35,653 nt of DNA from an uncultured Fimbriimonadaceae bacterium (GCA_937961665.1 CALGMO010000125.1:1-35653); one strand, 5' to 3'. Numbered from the stretch's first letter, positions 7,426 through 16,867 are shown. A program made the numbers and translations. Notes: generated from the sequence alone by a model not told the origin.

Positions 7426-7779
7426 TGGTGGAGGCGGGGAGAATTGAACTCCCTTCCAAAACCGTCGCCTCTCGAGCGTCCACGAGCGTCTCCCCGGTTT
7501 GTTGCTTCGGCGCCGGCGACGCCCCGGGGCGGGCCTGCCGACGGCCTAGCCTGATTGGTTTGAGACTCTCCGCCTCAGGCGGCGGCTCGGAGTCCGATCC
7601 AGCTGGTTTCCACGCCCGCTGCCGACCCTGCTGGCCTAGGTCGGGCGGACGCGCGGTCCTTTAGGCCGCGTAGGCGTAGTTGTTGTTCGCCTTTGCTTTG
7701 TTGCCGCTTTTTACGAGGCCAGCGGCGCCTCGGCTCGCAACCCGAGATCGAACCGGCCCTGTCGAACCCGTTCGCCCCC
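7426..7779 (-). ncRNA. ssrA: transfer-messenger RNA (tmRNA)
   Basis: On the minus strand the gene opens with GGGGGCGAACGGGTTCGACA at 7779, the hallmark tmRNA 5' end. It closes with a T-arm (GGGAG-TTCAATT-CTCCC), acceptor CGCCTCC and an encoded A-CCA at 7429-7426. The 5' GGGGGCG pairs with CGCCTCC with one G-U. The tag reading frame runs from about 7705 to the TAA at 7663-7661 and reads GNKAKANNNYAYAA if GGC is the resume codon. tmRNA rescues stalled ribosomes and marks the product for proteolysis. About 354 nt is normal for a one-piece tmRNA. The terminal AYAA departs from the usual ALAA. Upstream on the minus strand, CATACC at 7795-7790 may be part of its promoter. Confidence 0.95.
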
Positions 7780-7800
7780 AAGTCCTTTTGGTATGACGCT

Positions 7801-7828
7801 CGGGGCGGGCGGTTGGGTTCCCGCCCCG
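7801..7828 (-). terminator. GC hairpin after the sugar isomerase gene
   Basis: A perfect 9-bp stem (CGGGGCGGG / CCCGCCCCG) with a 10-nt loop lies between the isomerase stop (7840) and the tmRNA 5' end (7779). It would end or stabilise the isomerase transcript. No T tract follows directly, so strict Rho-independent termination is uncertain. Confidence 0.45.
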
Positions 7829-7839
7829 GCGCCTCCCGA

Positions 7840-8760
7840 TCATCTTCTTCTCACGAACTGCCGAAGATACGCCGCGCTCTGCCGAAGGGCCTGCTTGCGG
7901 GCTTCCAGCGAGCCCTCGTAGGCGCGGTCTTCGACCTCCACGCACAGCGGGCCGTCGTAGCCGCAGTCGGTGAGCACCGAGACGAACCGGCCCCAATCCA
8001 CCTCCCCCAGGCCCGGAAGCTTCGGCGTGTGGAACTGCAGCGGCGTCGCCAGGATGCCGACCTCGTTCAGGCGCCGACGGTCCACCCGGCAGTCCTTGGC
8101 GTGCGCGTGGAACACCTTGGGCGCGAACTCCCACAGCGGCTCGATCGGGTCGATCTGCTGCCACACCAGGTGCGAGGGGTCGTAGTTGAGGCCGAAGTTC
8201 GGGCTGGGGATCTCGGCGAACATCCGCCGCCAGATCGCGGGGGTGGTGGCCAGGTTCTTGCCGCCCGGCCACTCGTCCGCCGTAAACAGCATCGGGCAGT
8301 TCTCGATGCCGATCCGCACGCCCTTCTCCTCGGCGAGCGCCACCAGCGGCCTCCAGACCTCTAGGAACCGCGGCCAGTTCTCGTCCACCGACTTGGTCCA
8401 GTCCCGTCCGACGAATGTGTTGACCTGGCTCACGCCCACGCGGGGAGCGGCTTCGATCACCCTCTTCAGGTGCTCGAGGCAGGTTTCGGCCTCCGCGGGA
8501 TCGGGGGAAAGCAGGTTCGGGTAGTAGCCCAGGCCGCTGATCTCCGCGCCGGTGCTGCGGACCAGGTTCTGCACCTTGCTGGCCGTTTCTGCGTCGAGCG
8601 CGGCGACGTCCAGGTGCGTCACGCCCGCGTACCTTCTCTCCGCTTTGCCGACGGGCCAGCACATCACCTCGACGCAGTCGAACCCCTCCTCGGCGGCGAA
8701 CTTCAGCAGCTCCTCGAGGCTCAGCTCGGGGAGGATCGCGCTCACGAAACCGAGCTTCAT
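7840..8760 (-). CDS. sugar phosphate isomerase/epimerase (xylose isomerase-like TIM barrel)
   Basis: A 306-aa AP-endonuclease-2/xylose-isomerase TIM-barrel protein. The expected metal-site pieces are visible in order: Glu in IGIENC, Asp and His in NYDPSHL, His in FHAHAKD and Glu in CVEVED. Such enzymes isomerise or epimerise sugars or inositol derivatives, using a divalent cation. No signal peptide, so cytoplasmic. It starts 22 bp after the Gfo/Idh/MocA gene with GGGAGGGAG before the ATG, so the two form an operon. This pairing is common in sugar, inositol and keto-sugar catabolism, where the dehydrogenase oxidises a hydroxyl and the isomerase acts on the product. The exact substrate cannot be deduced. 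Confidence 0.87.
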   Translation of the reverse strand: MKLGFVSAILPELSLEELLKFAAEEGFDCVEVMCWPVGKAERRYAGVTHLDVAALDAETASKVQNLVRSTGAEISGLGYYPNLLSPDPAEAETCLEHLKRVIEAAPRVGVSQVNTFVGRDWTKSVDENWPRFLEVWRPLVALAEEKGVRIGIENCPMLFTADEWPGGKNLATTPAIWRRMFAEIPSPNFGLNYDPSHLVWQQIDPIEPLWEFAPKVFHAHAKDCRVDRRRLNEVGILATPLQFHTPKLPGLGEVDWGRFVSVLTDCGYDGPLCVEVEDRAYEGSLEARKQALRQSAAYLRQFVRRR

Positions 8761-8782
8761 CGTCGTTCTCCCTCCCTGGCGC

Positions 8783-9931
8783 CTACAGGGTCACCCACCG
8801 CTGCTCCGTGTGGCTCTTCAGGATCGCCTCGCACAGCACGATCTCCTTGTGGCCGTCCTCGAAGGTCGGGAACGTGGGCGGGGCGTCGAAGTCGCCGGCC
8901 TGGATGTAGCCGTAGAACGCGCGGAAGCACTGCTTCATCGTGTCCGGGAAGCCCTCGTTGTGGCCTCCGGGGTAGTTGGCGTACTGCCGGGCGTAGTCGC
9001 CCAGCAGGCTGGGATCCCGGACGAGCAGCTCGTTGGCCTTCTCGCGGTGGCCGATCCACATCTCGTTGGGCGCCTCGCTGTTCCAAGCGAGCGACGCCTT
9101 GCTGCCGGCGATCTCCAGCCGCAGGCAGTTCTTGCGGCCGGCGTACACCTGCGACACGTAGAGCGTGCCGCGGGCGCCGTTCTTGAACTTCAGCATCACG
9201 CAGCCGTAGTCCTCGGTCTGAATGTCGATCGGCTCCAGCTCGACCTGCTTGGGCTCCGACTTCCCGCTGAACGTCTCGACCTCGCCCTTGGGGCGCTGGC
9301 GGACCGGCCACACGGTCTTCAGGTCCGCGCACACGGCCTCCACCTCCAGGCCGGTGATGTTGGCCATCAGGTCCAGCCAGTGCGTCCCGATGTCGGCGAT
9401 CGCTCGCAGGGCGCCGCCCTCCTCGGCCAGCACGCGCCAGTTGTAGTCGGTGGGATAGAACAGCCAGTCCTGGGTGTAGCTCCCGCACACGTGGAACACG
9501 TCGCCCAGCTCGCCGGCGCGCACGCGGTCCTTCGCCTCGAGGGCCAGGGGGTAGTAGCGGATGTTGTAGTTCACGCCGGCGGCCTGCCTGCGGCCCTTGG
9601 CGAGCGCGACCAGCTCGGCGGACTCGGTGGAGTTCATGGCCAGCGGCTTCTCGCACAGCACGTGCTTGCCGGCCTCGATCGCGGCCTTGGCCATCGGGTA
9701 GTGCAGCTTGTTCGGCGTGCAGAGGTGCAGCGACTGCGCCTCGCCGTCGGCCAGAACCTCCTCGAACGAGCGGTAGGCCTTCGGGATCGACAGCCTCTCG
9801 GCGGCCGAGCGGGACTCGTTCTCGTCCACGCCGAGGATGCCCACCACGCGCTGTCCGGCCCGGCGCAGCGCCTCCACGTGCACGGGCCCGATGAAACCGG
9901 CCCCGACGACGGCGACTCCGATCTGAGACAT
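8783..9931 (-). CDS. Gfo/Idh/MocA-family NAD(P)-dependent oxidoreductase
   Basis: A 382-aa protein with an N-terminal Rossmann domain ([14 protein letters not shown]) and the family signature EKPLA in [13 protein letters not shown], where Lys is catalytic. A C-terminal alpha/beta substrate domain contains DIGTHWLDL, whose Asp and His are the usual catalytic residues of the family. These enzymes oxidise or reduce sugars, inositols and related polyols. The ATG at 9931 has an excellent AAGGAGG nine bases upstream. It is the first gene of a two-gene operon with the sugar isomerase and is divergent from thrC across 85 bp. A TAGAAT in the minus-strand leader (9968-9963) is a possible -10. Substrate unknown; HGNKEN-type clues are absent. 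Confidence 0.9.
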   Translation of the reverse strand: MSQIGVAVVGAGFIGPVHVEALRRAGQRVVGILGVDENESRSAAERLSIPKAYRSFEEVLADGEAQSLHLCTPNKLHYPMAKAAIEAGKHVLCEKPLAMNSTESAELVALAKGRRQAAGVNYNIRYYPLALEAKDRVRAGELGDVFHVCGSYTQDWLFYPTDYNWRVLAEEGGALRAIADIGTHWLDLMANITGLEVEAVCADLKTVWPVRQRPKGEVETFSGKSEPKQVELEPIDIQTEDYGCVMLKFKNGARGTLYVSQVYAGRKNCLRLEIAGSKASLAWNSEAPNEMWIGHREKANELLVRDPSLLGDYARQYANYPGGHNEGFPDTMKQCFRAFYGYIQAGDFDAPPTFPTFEDGHKEIVLCEAILKSHTEQRWVTL

Positions 9932-10016
9932 CGTTTCGAACCTCCTTCCGAATCTTCCGCCATTCTATCCCGCGTCGCCCGGCCCCGGTCCAGACGGGCC
10001 AGATTCGGATATCCTC

Positions 10017-11093
10017 ATGGCTCCCATGGCGGTCTGGAGGGGCGTGATCGCGAGGTACGGCGACCGGATGGCCATCCGCGGCACCGATCGCCCGGTGACC
10101 CTGAACGAGGGCGGCACCCCGCTGATCCCGGCTCCCCGGCTGGCGCGGGCGCTGGGCCTGGGCTGCGAGCTGCACCTGAAGTACGAGGGCCTGAACCCGA
10201 CCGGGTCGTTCAAGGACCGAGGCATGACGGCCGCCGTCACGGACGCCTTGGCCGGGGGCGCGCGGGCGGTGATCTGCGCCAGCACCGGGAACACGGCCGC
10301 CAGCGCCGCCGCCTACGCCGCGCGGGCCGGCATGGAGTGCGTCGTGCTGGTGCCCGACGGCAAGATCGCGATGGGCAAGCTGGCCGGCGCCGTGGCCTAC
10401 GGCGCGCGCGTGGTGGCGATCGACGGCTCCTTCGACCGCGCGCTCGAGATGGTGCGGGAGGCCAGCGACCGCGCGCCCGTCGTGCTGGTGAACAGCCTGA
10501 ACGAGGCCCGGATCGAGGGCCAGAAGACCGCCGCCTGGGAGATCGTGGAGGCCTTGGGGGCCGTGCCCGACTGGCTGGCTCTTCCCGTGGGCAACGCCGG
10601 CAACATCACCGCCTATTGGAGAGGCTTCCGCGAGCACCACGAGGCAACCGGGCAGGGCCTGCCCCGGATCCTGGGCGCCCAGGCGCAAGGTGCCGCGCCC
10701 ATCGTCTTCGGCCGGCGGGTGGAGCATCCCGAGACCCGGGCGACGGCGATCCGCATCGGCAACCCCGCCCGGTGGTCGCAGGCCTTGGAGGCGCTGGAGC
10801 AGTCCCGGGGCGAGATCCTGGCGGTCACCGACGACGAGATCTTCGACGCCTACCGCCTTGCCGCCGCGACCGAGGGGGTGTTCTGCGAGCCTTCCTCGGC
10901 GGCGGGCTTGGCGGGCCTGCGCAAGGCCGTTCGGCTCGGCAGGATCGATCTGGAGGGCCGGACGGTCGCGGCGGTGCTGACCGGCCACGGGCTGAAGGAC
11001 CCCTCCTCCGCGCTGGACTGCGACCTGAGGATCGAGAAGGTGCCGGCGGAAACGGAGGCCCTTCTGGACCTGATGCAGGGGGCGCCGGCGTGA
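10017..11093 (+). CDS. thrC: threonine synthase
   Basis: A 358-aa PLP enzyme that converts O-phosphohomoserine to threonine. The PLP lysine lies in NPTGSFKDRGM, the phosphate-binding and substrate loop in ASTGNTAASAAAYAARAG, and the glycine-rich PVGNAGNITAYW holds the cofactor phosphate. The length fits the short bacterial class (about 350 aa). It overlaps thrB by GTGA, so the last two threonine steps are translationally coupled here, although the kinase, which acts first, is the second gene. ATG 10017 and ATG 10026 are both possible starts; neither has a Shine-Dalgarno sequence, and GATATC lies just upstream. Cytoplasmic. Confidence 0.94.
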   Translation: MAPMAVWRGVIARYGDRMAIRGTDRPVTLNEGGTPLIPAPRLARALGLGCELHLKYEGLNPTGSFKDRGMTAAVTDALAGGARAVICASTGNTAASAAAYAARAGMECVVLVPDGKIAMGKLAGAVAYGARVVAIDGSFDRALEMVREASDRAPVVLVNSLNEARIEGQKTAAWEIVEALGAVPDWLALPVGNAGNITAYWRGFREHHEATGQGLPRILGAQAQGAAPIVFGRRVEHPETRATAIRIGNPARWSQALEALEQSRGEILAVTDDEIFDAYRLAAATEGVFCEPSSAAGLAGLRKAVRLGRIDLEGRTVAAVLTGHGLKDPSSALDCDLRIEKVPAETEALLDLMQGAPA

Positions 11094-12016
11094 TCCGCGT
11101 GCGCATCCCGGCGACCACGGCCAACCTCGGCCCCGGCTTCGACTGCATGGGCTTGGCGCTGGACCTGTGGAACACCTTCGAGCTGCACCTCGGCGGCGGG
11201 GGCTTCCGCGTGGAGACGCACGGCGAGGGGGAGGGTCTGCTGCCGGAGGACGAATCGAACCTGGTGGTGCAGACGATGCTCTCGGAGCTGAGCCACCTCG
11301 GGTGCGATGCCCCTGCCGGAGCGCGCGTGGTCGCCCACAACACCGTGCCGTGCACCAGCGGGCTGGGGAGCAGCTCCACGGCCACGCTGGCCGGCCTGCT
11401 GTTCGCGCACGCTTGGGCCCTCGCCCAGTCGGGCCGCTCGCCGATGGAGATCGACCGCCAAGCCGTGCTGGAGCGCGCCGTCGCGTGGGAGGGACACGGC
11501 GACAACGTCGTCCCGGCTCTGCTCGGAGGCTTCGTGATCGTCGTGCCGGACGACGGCCGGGTGCTGACGCAGCGGGTGCCCCACGTTCCGGTCAAGACCG
11601 TGGTGTGCGTGCCGGACTTCCACTACCCCACCACCCTGGCCCGCTCCGTCCTGCCGGATTCGTATAGCAAGCCTGACGCGATCTACAACATTGGGCGCGC
11701 GATGCTGGTGGCCGAAGCCCTGCGCGCGGGCGACGACGCGCTGCTGGCCCAAGCGATGAACGACCGCATCCACGAGCCGTACCGAGTGCCGTCGATCCCC
11801 GGCGCGTCGCAGGCCAAGCTCGCGGCGCTCGAGGCCGGGGCGATCTGCGTGGCGCTCAGCGGAGCCGGACCCGGGCTGATCGCCTTCGCGCGAGAGGGCT
11901 ACGACCGCATCGGGCGGGGCATGAAGGCCGCTTTCGCAGGGGCGGGCCTCTCCGCGCGGTACTGGATTCTGGACGCGACCGACCAGGGCACGCACATCGG
12001 TCTGCTGCCGGTCTGA
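11090..12016 (+). CDS. thrB: homoserine kinase
   Basis: A 308-aa GHMP kinase that phosphorylates homoserine with ATP. The N-terminus IRVRIPATTANLGPGFDCMG and the ATP-binding loop PCTSGLGSSSTATLAG are diagnostic, and the C-terminal motif ALSGAGPGLIAFA completes the active site. The GTG at 11090, overlapping the thrC stop, is the start: it puts the conserved PATTANLGPG about seven residues in, as in known homologues, while the open frame upstream is only a shadow of thrC and earlier genes. Family length is about 300 aa. The product feeds thrC. Homoserine dehydrogenase and aspartokinase are not in the window. Confidence 0.94.
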   Translation: MIRVRIPATTANLGPGFDCMGLALDLWNTFELHLGGGGFRVETHGEGEGLLPEDESNLVVQTMLSELSHLGCDAPAGARVVAHNTVPCTSGLGSSSTATLAGLLFAHAWALAQSGRSPMEIDRQAVLERAVAWEGHGDNVVPALLGGFVIVVPDDGRVLTQRVPHVPVKTVVCVPDFHYPTTLARSVLPDSYSKPDAIYNIGRAMLVAEALRAGDDALLAQAMNDRIHEPYRVPSIPGASQAKLAALEAGAICVALSGAGPGLIAFAREGYDRIGRGMKAAFAGAGLSARYWILDATDQGTHIGLLPV

Positions 12017-12037
12017 GCCGCGCCCCAACGCGCAAGG

Positions 12038-12973
12038 ATGGTCAGGTTTCGGCGGGGTGCGCCGGGCTATGCTCCCCTCGGAGTGCGCAGGAGGACGCGG
12101 GAGGAGTACGAGGAGCGGCTGAGGCTGGTGATCCGCCGGATCGCCGAGAGCCTCGATGCGCCTGCGGACCTGTTCGAGCTGGCGGACCTGGCGGGCTTCT
12201 CCCGGTTCCATTTCCATCGGATCTTCAGCGCCATGACCGGAGAGTCGGTGGCGGGCTTCCAGAGAAGGCTCCGTCTGGAGAAGGCGGCCTGGCGCCTCGC
12301 CGGGGAAGGCTGGAGCGTCGGAGAAGCCGCCTTGGACGCGGGCTTCGACTCTCCGGAGGCGTTCTGCAGGGCCTTCCGCGGGGCCTTTGGAGTTCCGCCG
12401 AGCCGGTTCGCGGCCCACAGGCCGCACGGCCCCTGGCTGCTGGACGCACCGTCGTCCGCCCACTGGCCGGACCCCGCGTCCGGCTGGCGTCTGCCTGCGC
12501 CCCGAGGAGAACCCATGCAAGTCGAGATTCGCAACGAGCCGGGCTTCCGCCTGGCGGCCGTCCGTCACATCGGGCCGTACCACCGCATCGGCGAGGCCTT
12601 CGACCGACTGTTCGCTTGGGCGCGGAGCAGCGGCGTCCCGATCGGAGCGCCGATCGCCGTGTACCACGACGACCCCTCGACCACCCCCGAGGCGGAGCTC
12701 CGAAGCGACGCGGGCATCGTGGTCGACCCCGGCTTCTCCACCGACGACCCAATGATCCATCTGCTGGACGTGCCTCCGCAGCGCTGCGCCGTGGCCATCC
12801 ATCGGGGACCTTACGAGCGCCTGCCGGAAACGTGGGCCAAGCTCCTCGGCGAGTGGCTTCCCCAGAGCGGAGAGGAGGTCGGCGACGGCCTGTGCTACGA
12901 GCGGTACCTGAACGACTGCCCGGGCGTCGCTCCGGACGAGCTCCTCACCGAGGTCGTCGAGCCGCTCCGATAG
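12038..12973 (+). CDS. AraC-family regulator fused to a GyrI-like effector domain
   Basis: A 311-aa protein. Residues about 25-130 form two AraC helix-turn-helix motifs (LADLAGFSRFHFHRIFSAMTG, and GEAALDAGFDSPEAFCRAFRG followed by GVPPSRF). Residues about 160-311 are a GyrI/Rob-like small-molecule binding domain beginning MQVEIRNEPGFRLAAVRHIGPY. This domain order matches Rob- and SbmC-related regulators, which often sense hydrophobic compounds or drugs. It begins 21 bp after thrB and could be co-transcribed, but a threonine role is not implied. GCAAGG just before the ATG is a weak ribosome binding site. Target genes are unknown; no obvious efflux pump lies nearby. Confidence 0.88.
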   Translation: MVRFRRGAPGYAPLGVRRRTREEYEERLRLVIRRIAESLDAPADLFELADLAGFSRFHFHRIFSAMTGESVAGFQRRLRLEKAAWRLAGEGWSVGEAALDAGFDSPEAFCRAFRGAFGVPPSRFAAHRPHGPWLLDAPSSAHWPDPASGWRLPAPRGEPMQVEIRNEPGFRLAAVRHIGPYHRIGEAFDRLFAWARSSGVPIGAPIAVYHDDPSTTPEAELRSDAGIVVDPGFSTDDPMIHLLDVPPQRCAVAIHRGPYERLPETWAKLLGEWLPQSGEEVGDGLCYERYLNDCPGVAPDELLTEVVEPLR

Positions 12974-13006
12974 CGCGCGGACCGCTCCGACGTCCCCAGA
13001 CGGTTG

Positions 13007-13012
13007 TATACT
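13007..13012 (+). promoter_or_regulatory. candidate -10 of ftsK
   Basis: TATACT, preceded by TTG, matches five of six -10 bases in the 84-bp gap before ftsK. No good -35 is seen. Transcription would start near 13019, just before a 9-bp hairpin (CGGCCCGCC / GGTGGGCCG, 13020-13045) in the leader. Confidence 0.35.
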
Positions 13013-13057
13013 GCGTTCGACGGCCCGCCACGGATTCGGTGGGCCGGGCGGCGCACG

Positions 13058-15247
13058 ATGAAGGTCGACACGAAGTCGAAGGCTGCCGTTCAGCCGAGGC
13101 AGGGCGCCCAGAGCCCGGAACTCTGGGAGGACGTGGCCGGGATCTGCCTGATCGCGCTCGGGTTGCTCTGCGTGCTGGCCCTGTCGCTGCCCGACACCGG
13201 CCTGGTGGGCGGGGCGCTGGGGTCGGTCCTGCGCTCGCTGTTCGGCCGCGGGGCGTGGGCGATGCCGCTCGTCACGGTCGGCATCGGGGCCTCGCTGCTG
13301 TTCGGGCGGCGGTGGCGCGAGGTGCCGAAGGTGGTGTGGGGTCTGTCCCTGCTGTACGCGGCGTTGCTGGGCGCGTTCGCCCGGGCCTCGGCGGGCGACT
13401 TCTTCGACCCCGAGGTGGCGGAGTCCTCGGGCGGCTACGTGGGCGCGGTGCTGGGATGGCTGTTCCAGACGCTGTTCGGCTCGGCGAAGTGGGTCGGGTT
13501 GGGCGCGCTGGGCATGATCGGGCTGATCCTGACGCTGGGCGCGCCGTTGCGCTCTCTCGTGGCTCGGCGGCCCAGGAGGCCGGGCGAGGCCCGTCCGGTG
13601 GTCCGCAAGGCCGTGGTGCAGGCTCCGGAGCGGCCGGCGGCGCCGGCGCGAGAGGAGCGGGAGCAGGAGCCCGCGCCGAACGCGGAGACCCGCGCTCCGA
13701 GGAGGCCGCCCGTGATCCGGGAGACCGTTCAGGCCGGCGGTCCGACGCTCGAGTCGATCCCCAAGGAGGGCTACCAGCTTCCGCCGATGAGCCTGCTCGC
13801 ATCTCCGCCGGAGAGGCCCAAGCGCAGCCGCGAGGAGATGGAGCGGAACATCCGCACCCTGGAGGGCACCCTCGAGGAGTTCGGGATCGACGCAACGGTG
13901 GTCGAGGTGGCCACCGGCCCCACGATCACGCGCTACGAGGTCCAGCTCGGCCCGGGCATCCGCGTGGCACGCATCACGGCCCTGGCGGACAACATCGCGA
14001 TGAACCTCGCGGCGTCGAACGTGCGCGTCGAGGCCCCGATCCCCGGAAAGTCCGCGATCGGCGTCGAGGTTCCGAACGTCCACCCCACCACGGTGACGCT
14101 GCGCGACGTGTGCGACACGCCCGAGTTTCGAGACCACCCCTCCAGGCTGTACGTCGCGCTGGGGCAGGACGTGAGCGGCGTGAACAAGTACGCCGACCTG
14201 ACGCGCATGCCGCACCTGCTGATCGGCGGCGCGACCAACTCCGGCAAGTCGATCGGCCTCTCGGCGATCATCATGAGCCTGCTCCTGCGCAACACGCCCA
14301 AGGACGTGCGCATGGTGATGATCGACCCCAAACGGGTCGAGCTGACGCTGTTCGACAACATCCCCCACCTGCTGTGCCCGGTCGTCAAGGACGTGGGCAT
14401 GGCTCCGGCGGTGCTGCGCGCCGTGAAGCGCGAGATGGACCGACGCTACGACCTGTTCAGCCAGGAGGGCGTCAGGAACATCGAGGGGTGGAACGCCCGC
14501 GCGTCGTTCCAAGACCGTCTCAGCTACATCGTGGTCGTCATCGACGAGCTGGCGGACCTGATGATGCAGGCGGCCGCCGAGGTCGAGACGGTGATCTGCA
14601 GACTGGCCCAGCTGGCCAGGGCCACCGGCATCCATCTGGTGATCGCAACCCAGCGGCCTTCGGTGGACGTTATCACCGGCACGATCAAGGCGAACATCGC
14701 CTCCCGCATCGCCTTCACCGTGAGCTCGCAGATCGACTCCAGGACCATCCTGGACCAGGCCGGAGCCGAGAGGCTGATCGGCCGCGGCGACATGCTGTTC
14801 CTGCCGATCGACGCCAGCAAGCCCGTGCGCATCCAGGGTTGCTACGTCTCGGAGCAGGAGATCGACGCCGTGTGCGAGTTCTGGCGGGCCCAGGAGAAGC
14901 CGGCCTACACGCTCCAGCCGGTCGAGGCCTCGGAGGACGGCCGGGAGCGCGGAGGGGGAACCGGCGACGACCAGCTGGACCCGCTCTGGGAGGAGGCCGT
15001 GCGGTGGGTCGTGGAGCGGGGGCAGGCCTCCACGTCGATGCTCCAGCGCAAATTCTCGATCGGCTTCCAGCGCGCCTCGCGGCTGCTGGACGAGATGGAG
15101 GAGCGCGGCATCGTAGGACCCCGCGACGGCCCCCGCCCGCGCGAGGTGCTGGTCGACCCGCTTCAGGTGGAGACGCTGTTCGGCGGCGGCCGGGTCTACA
15201 CCGACGAGGAGATGGGGCCGGATCCGGACGAGGAGGACGGCTACTGA
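13058..15247 (+). CDS. ftsK: DNA translocase FtsK/SpoIIIE
   Basis: A 729-aa septal DNA pump. An N-terminal membrane domain of about four helices (residues about 20-165) is followed by a proline/arginine/glutamate-rich linker (about 170-245), the alpha-beta RecA-like motor, and a winged-helix gamma domain at the C-terminus (ALRWVVERGQAS-like, about residues 645-705). Walker A is GGATNSGKS rather than the usual GATGSGKS; Walker B is VVVIDELADLM. The protein uses ATP to move the chromosome terminus through the closing septum and would be guided by KOPS-type sites through the gamma domain. ATG 13058 is preferred to the in-frame TTG at 13004, which overlaps the -10-like element. The linker is short compared with E. 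coli FtsK. Confidence 0.94.
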   Translation: MKVDTKSKAAVQPRQGAQSPELWEDVAGICLIALGLLCVLALSLPDTGLVGGALGSVLRSLFGRGAWAMPLVTVGIGASLLFGRRWREVPKVVWGLSLLYAALLGAFARASAGDFFDPEVAESSGGYVGAVLGWLFQTLFGSAKWVGLGALGMIGLILTLGAPLRSLVARRPRRPGEARPVVRKAVVQAPERPAAPAREEREQEPAPNAETRAPRRPPVIRETVQAGGPTLESIPKEGYQLPPMSLLASPPERPKRSREEMERNIRTLEGTLEEFGIDATVVEVATGPTITRYEVQLGPGIRVARITALADNIAMNLAASNVRVEAPIPGKSAIGVEVPNVHPTTVTLRDVCDTPEFRDHPSRLYVALGQDVSGVNKYADLTRMPHLLIGGATNSGKSIGLSAIIMSLLLRNTPKDVRMVMIDPKRVELTLFDNIPHLLCPVVKDVGMAPAVLRAVKREMDRRYDLFSQEGVRNIEGWNARASFQDRLSYIVVVIDELADLMMQAAAEVETVICRLAQLARATGIHLVIATQRPSVDVITGTIKANIASRIAFTVSSQIDSRTILDQAGAERLIGRGDMLFLPIDASKPVRIQGCYVSEQEIDAVCEFWRAQEKPAYTLQPVEASEDGRERGGGTGDDQLDPLWEEAVRWVVERGQASTSMLQRKFSIGFQRASRLLDEMEERGIVGPRDGPRPREVLVDPLQVETLFGGGRVYTDEEMGPDPDEEDGY

Positions 15248-15263
15248 GCTCGGCGTCGAGAGG

Positions 15264-15290
15264 CTCGGCCTCCCGCGAGGGGAGGCCGAG
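15264..15290. terminator. bidirectional hairpin between ftsK and the GH44 gene
   Basis: A perfect 10-bp stem (CTCGGCCTCC / GGAGGCCGAG) with a 7-nt loop sits between two converging genes. No long T tract follows on either side; only GGTTCTTCC on the plus side. Position and symmetry support a shared transcription end. Confidence 0.6.
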
Positions 15291-15319
15291 CGCGGGTTCT
15301 TCCGCCCATGCGGGCGCTG

Positions 15320-16843
15320 CTAGCCTCTTCCGCCCAGATCCACGGTCGTGACGCTCCGCGGCGGAGCGTCGAACGAGACCGAGCCCTCCTCGACCTTCGG
15401 CGAGAACTTCACCGGCACGACGAGGTTCGCGCCGTCGCGGCGGTAGCCCAGCGCCGAGCGGGCCCGGAACCCACGGAGGTTGATGCGGAACGGCACCGTC
15501 GCGCCGATCTTGTTGATCGCCACGAGCACCAGGCGGCCCGGGTTCTCCGGGCTGGACGAGGCGTACAGCGACGACACCGCCGGATCGCCGCCCTCGACCT
15601 GAAGCGATCGCGAGCCGAACTTCCCGCCGCGCCCGTCGTAGTCGCGGAAGCACCGGAAGCCGGCGACCGTCGCGGGGCGGTCGGCGGAGATGCCCCAGTG
15701 GCACGCGGCGAACACGCCGTAGCGACCGAAGATGCCGAGCACGTCGGCCTGCGCCACCAGCCCGCTGGCGTCCGCACCGCCGCCATAGTCGTACTCGGTG
15801 ATCGCCAGCCGGGTTCCCGGGTACTGCCTGCGGATCTGCCCGAACAGGCCGGGGAGCAGCGCGATCGGCTTCTTGCCCAGGTTCTCGGCGATCCAGCTGT
15901 CCTCGACGTACGTCGGGTCCCACAGCGACCGGGGCGCCTGCACGCGGGCCTCGACCAAGGCCGGAGTCGCCTCTCTCGACGTGATGCGGACGCCGCCGCC
16001 CCGCGCCTCGGGGTACCAGTGGATGTCCAGCACGTCGAGCAGACGCCTGCCAGCCTCCCTCTCGGCCTCGCGCATGCCGGAGAGATAGAAGTCGACGAAG
16101 TCGCGGCCGTCCGCGTCCGGCGCTCCCTGGAAGGTGCGGAACCCCTGCCAGCCGTAGTTGGCGGGGCCGAACACCAGGCTCTTGGGCGCGACCGCCTTGA
16201 TCGCGGCCGCGTAGGCCTTGCCGATCTCGAGGATCTGGGCGTAGGTGGGGTTCTTGGGCCAGATCCGCTGGTGCGTGTGGCCCCAAAGGTCGGGCTCGTT
16301 GTCGAGGCTGAACCACACGGGCGTGTTCGGCAGGGCGATCTTGGTGATCCACGCGACGAACTCGTCCTGGTACACCGCGTCGTCCTTCGTGTCCGGCGGA
16401 TAGACCGGCGGGCCGGCCTTGCGGGGCAGCGAGCGGACGAAGCGGGTCTTGAGGTAGTCCGGCGTCTGCGCGACGTCGCCGTCGGCCTTCTTGTCGGCGG
16501 CCACGTAGCCGGTGCAGGGCACGGTGAGCAGCACGGCCGCGCCGTGCCTCTGAGCGTCCTGCAGGAAGGTGCGGACCGTCCAGCCCGGCTCGTCGGTCTC
16601 CCCCAGGAATCCGTCGTTCTGGTGGCGCCAGTCGCTACCGGCGTTGCTGGCGTTGTTCTCCCAGTTGTAGGCGGACATGCGGTTGCCGCCTTGGCGAGCC
16701 AGCGGGAAGAGCGCGCCGATGCGGCGCCAATCGGGGAAGTTCGCCCCGTAGACGAAGGGCGAAATCGGTTCGGAGCGGTCCGCGTCGACGGTGTAGGTCT
16801 GCGCCTGCGCCAGCGCGGCCGCCGCTGCGAGAAGCAGAGTCAT
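15320..16843 (-). CDS. secreted glycoside hydrolase family 44 (endoglucanase/xyloglucanase)
   Basis: A 507-aa enzyme. The N-terminus MTLLLAAAAALAQAQ is a short Sec signal peptide. The catalytic TIM barrel carries FSLDNEPDLW with Glu183 as likely acid/base and LAITEYDYGG with Glu350 as likely nucleophile, both in GH44 context. A C-terminal beta-sandwich domain follows (about 405-507). GH44 enzymes cleave internal beta-1,4 bonds of xyloglucan, carboxymethylcellulose or related glucans outside the cell. GGAGGAGG stands before the ATG. It is the last gene of the GH1-LacI-pseudopilin-lipoprotein-GH44 strand. No cellulose-binding module or dockerin is seen, unlike many clostridial members. Confidence 0.88.
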   Translation of the reverse strand: MTLLLAAAAALAQAQTYTVDADRSEPISPFVYGANFPDWRRIGALFPLARQGGNRMSAYNWENNASNAGSDWRHQNDGFLGETDEPGWTVRTFLQDAQRHGAAVLLTVPCTGYVAADKKADGDVAQTPDYLKTRFVRSLPRKAGPPVYPPDTKDDAVYQDEFVAWITKIALPNTPVWFSLDNEPDLWGHTHQRIWPKNPTYAQILEIGKAYAAAIKAVAPKSLVFGPANYGWQGFRTFQGAPDADGRDFVDFYLSGMREAEREAGRRLLDVLDIHWYPEARGGGVRITSREATPALVEARVQAPRSLWDPTYVEDSWIAENLGKKPIALLPGLFGQIRRQYPGTRLAITEYDYGGGADASGLVAQADVLGIFGRYGVFAACHWGISADRPATVAGFRCFRDYDGRGGKFGSRSLQVEGGDPAVSSLYASSSPENPGRLVLVAINKIGATVPFRINLRGFRARSALGYRRDGANLVVPVKFSPKVEEGSVSFDAPPRSVTTVDLGGRG

Positions 16844-16867
16844 CGGATGTCCTCCTCCGGAACGGTT

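Noticed and set aside
7426-7470. A tRNA-like 3' end with a T-arm and CCA
   Set aside because: The matching 5' half is 300 bases away and carries the tmRNA signature; this is the tRNA-like part of ssrA.
8552-11089. The long upstream extension of the thrB frame
   Set aside because: It runs through the Gfo gene antisense and thrC in another frame; the GTG at 11090 gives the conserved homoserine kinase N-terminus.
13004-13057. TTG start for ftsK
   Set aside because: It overlaps the -10-like TATACT and adds an unconserved leader; ATG 13058 precedes the first conserved residues.
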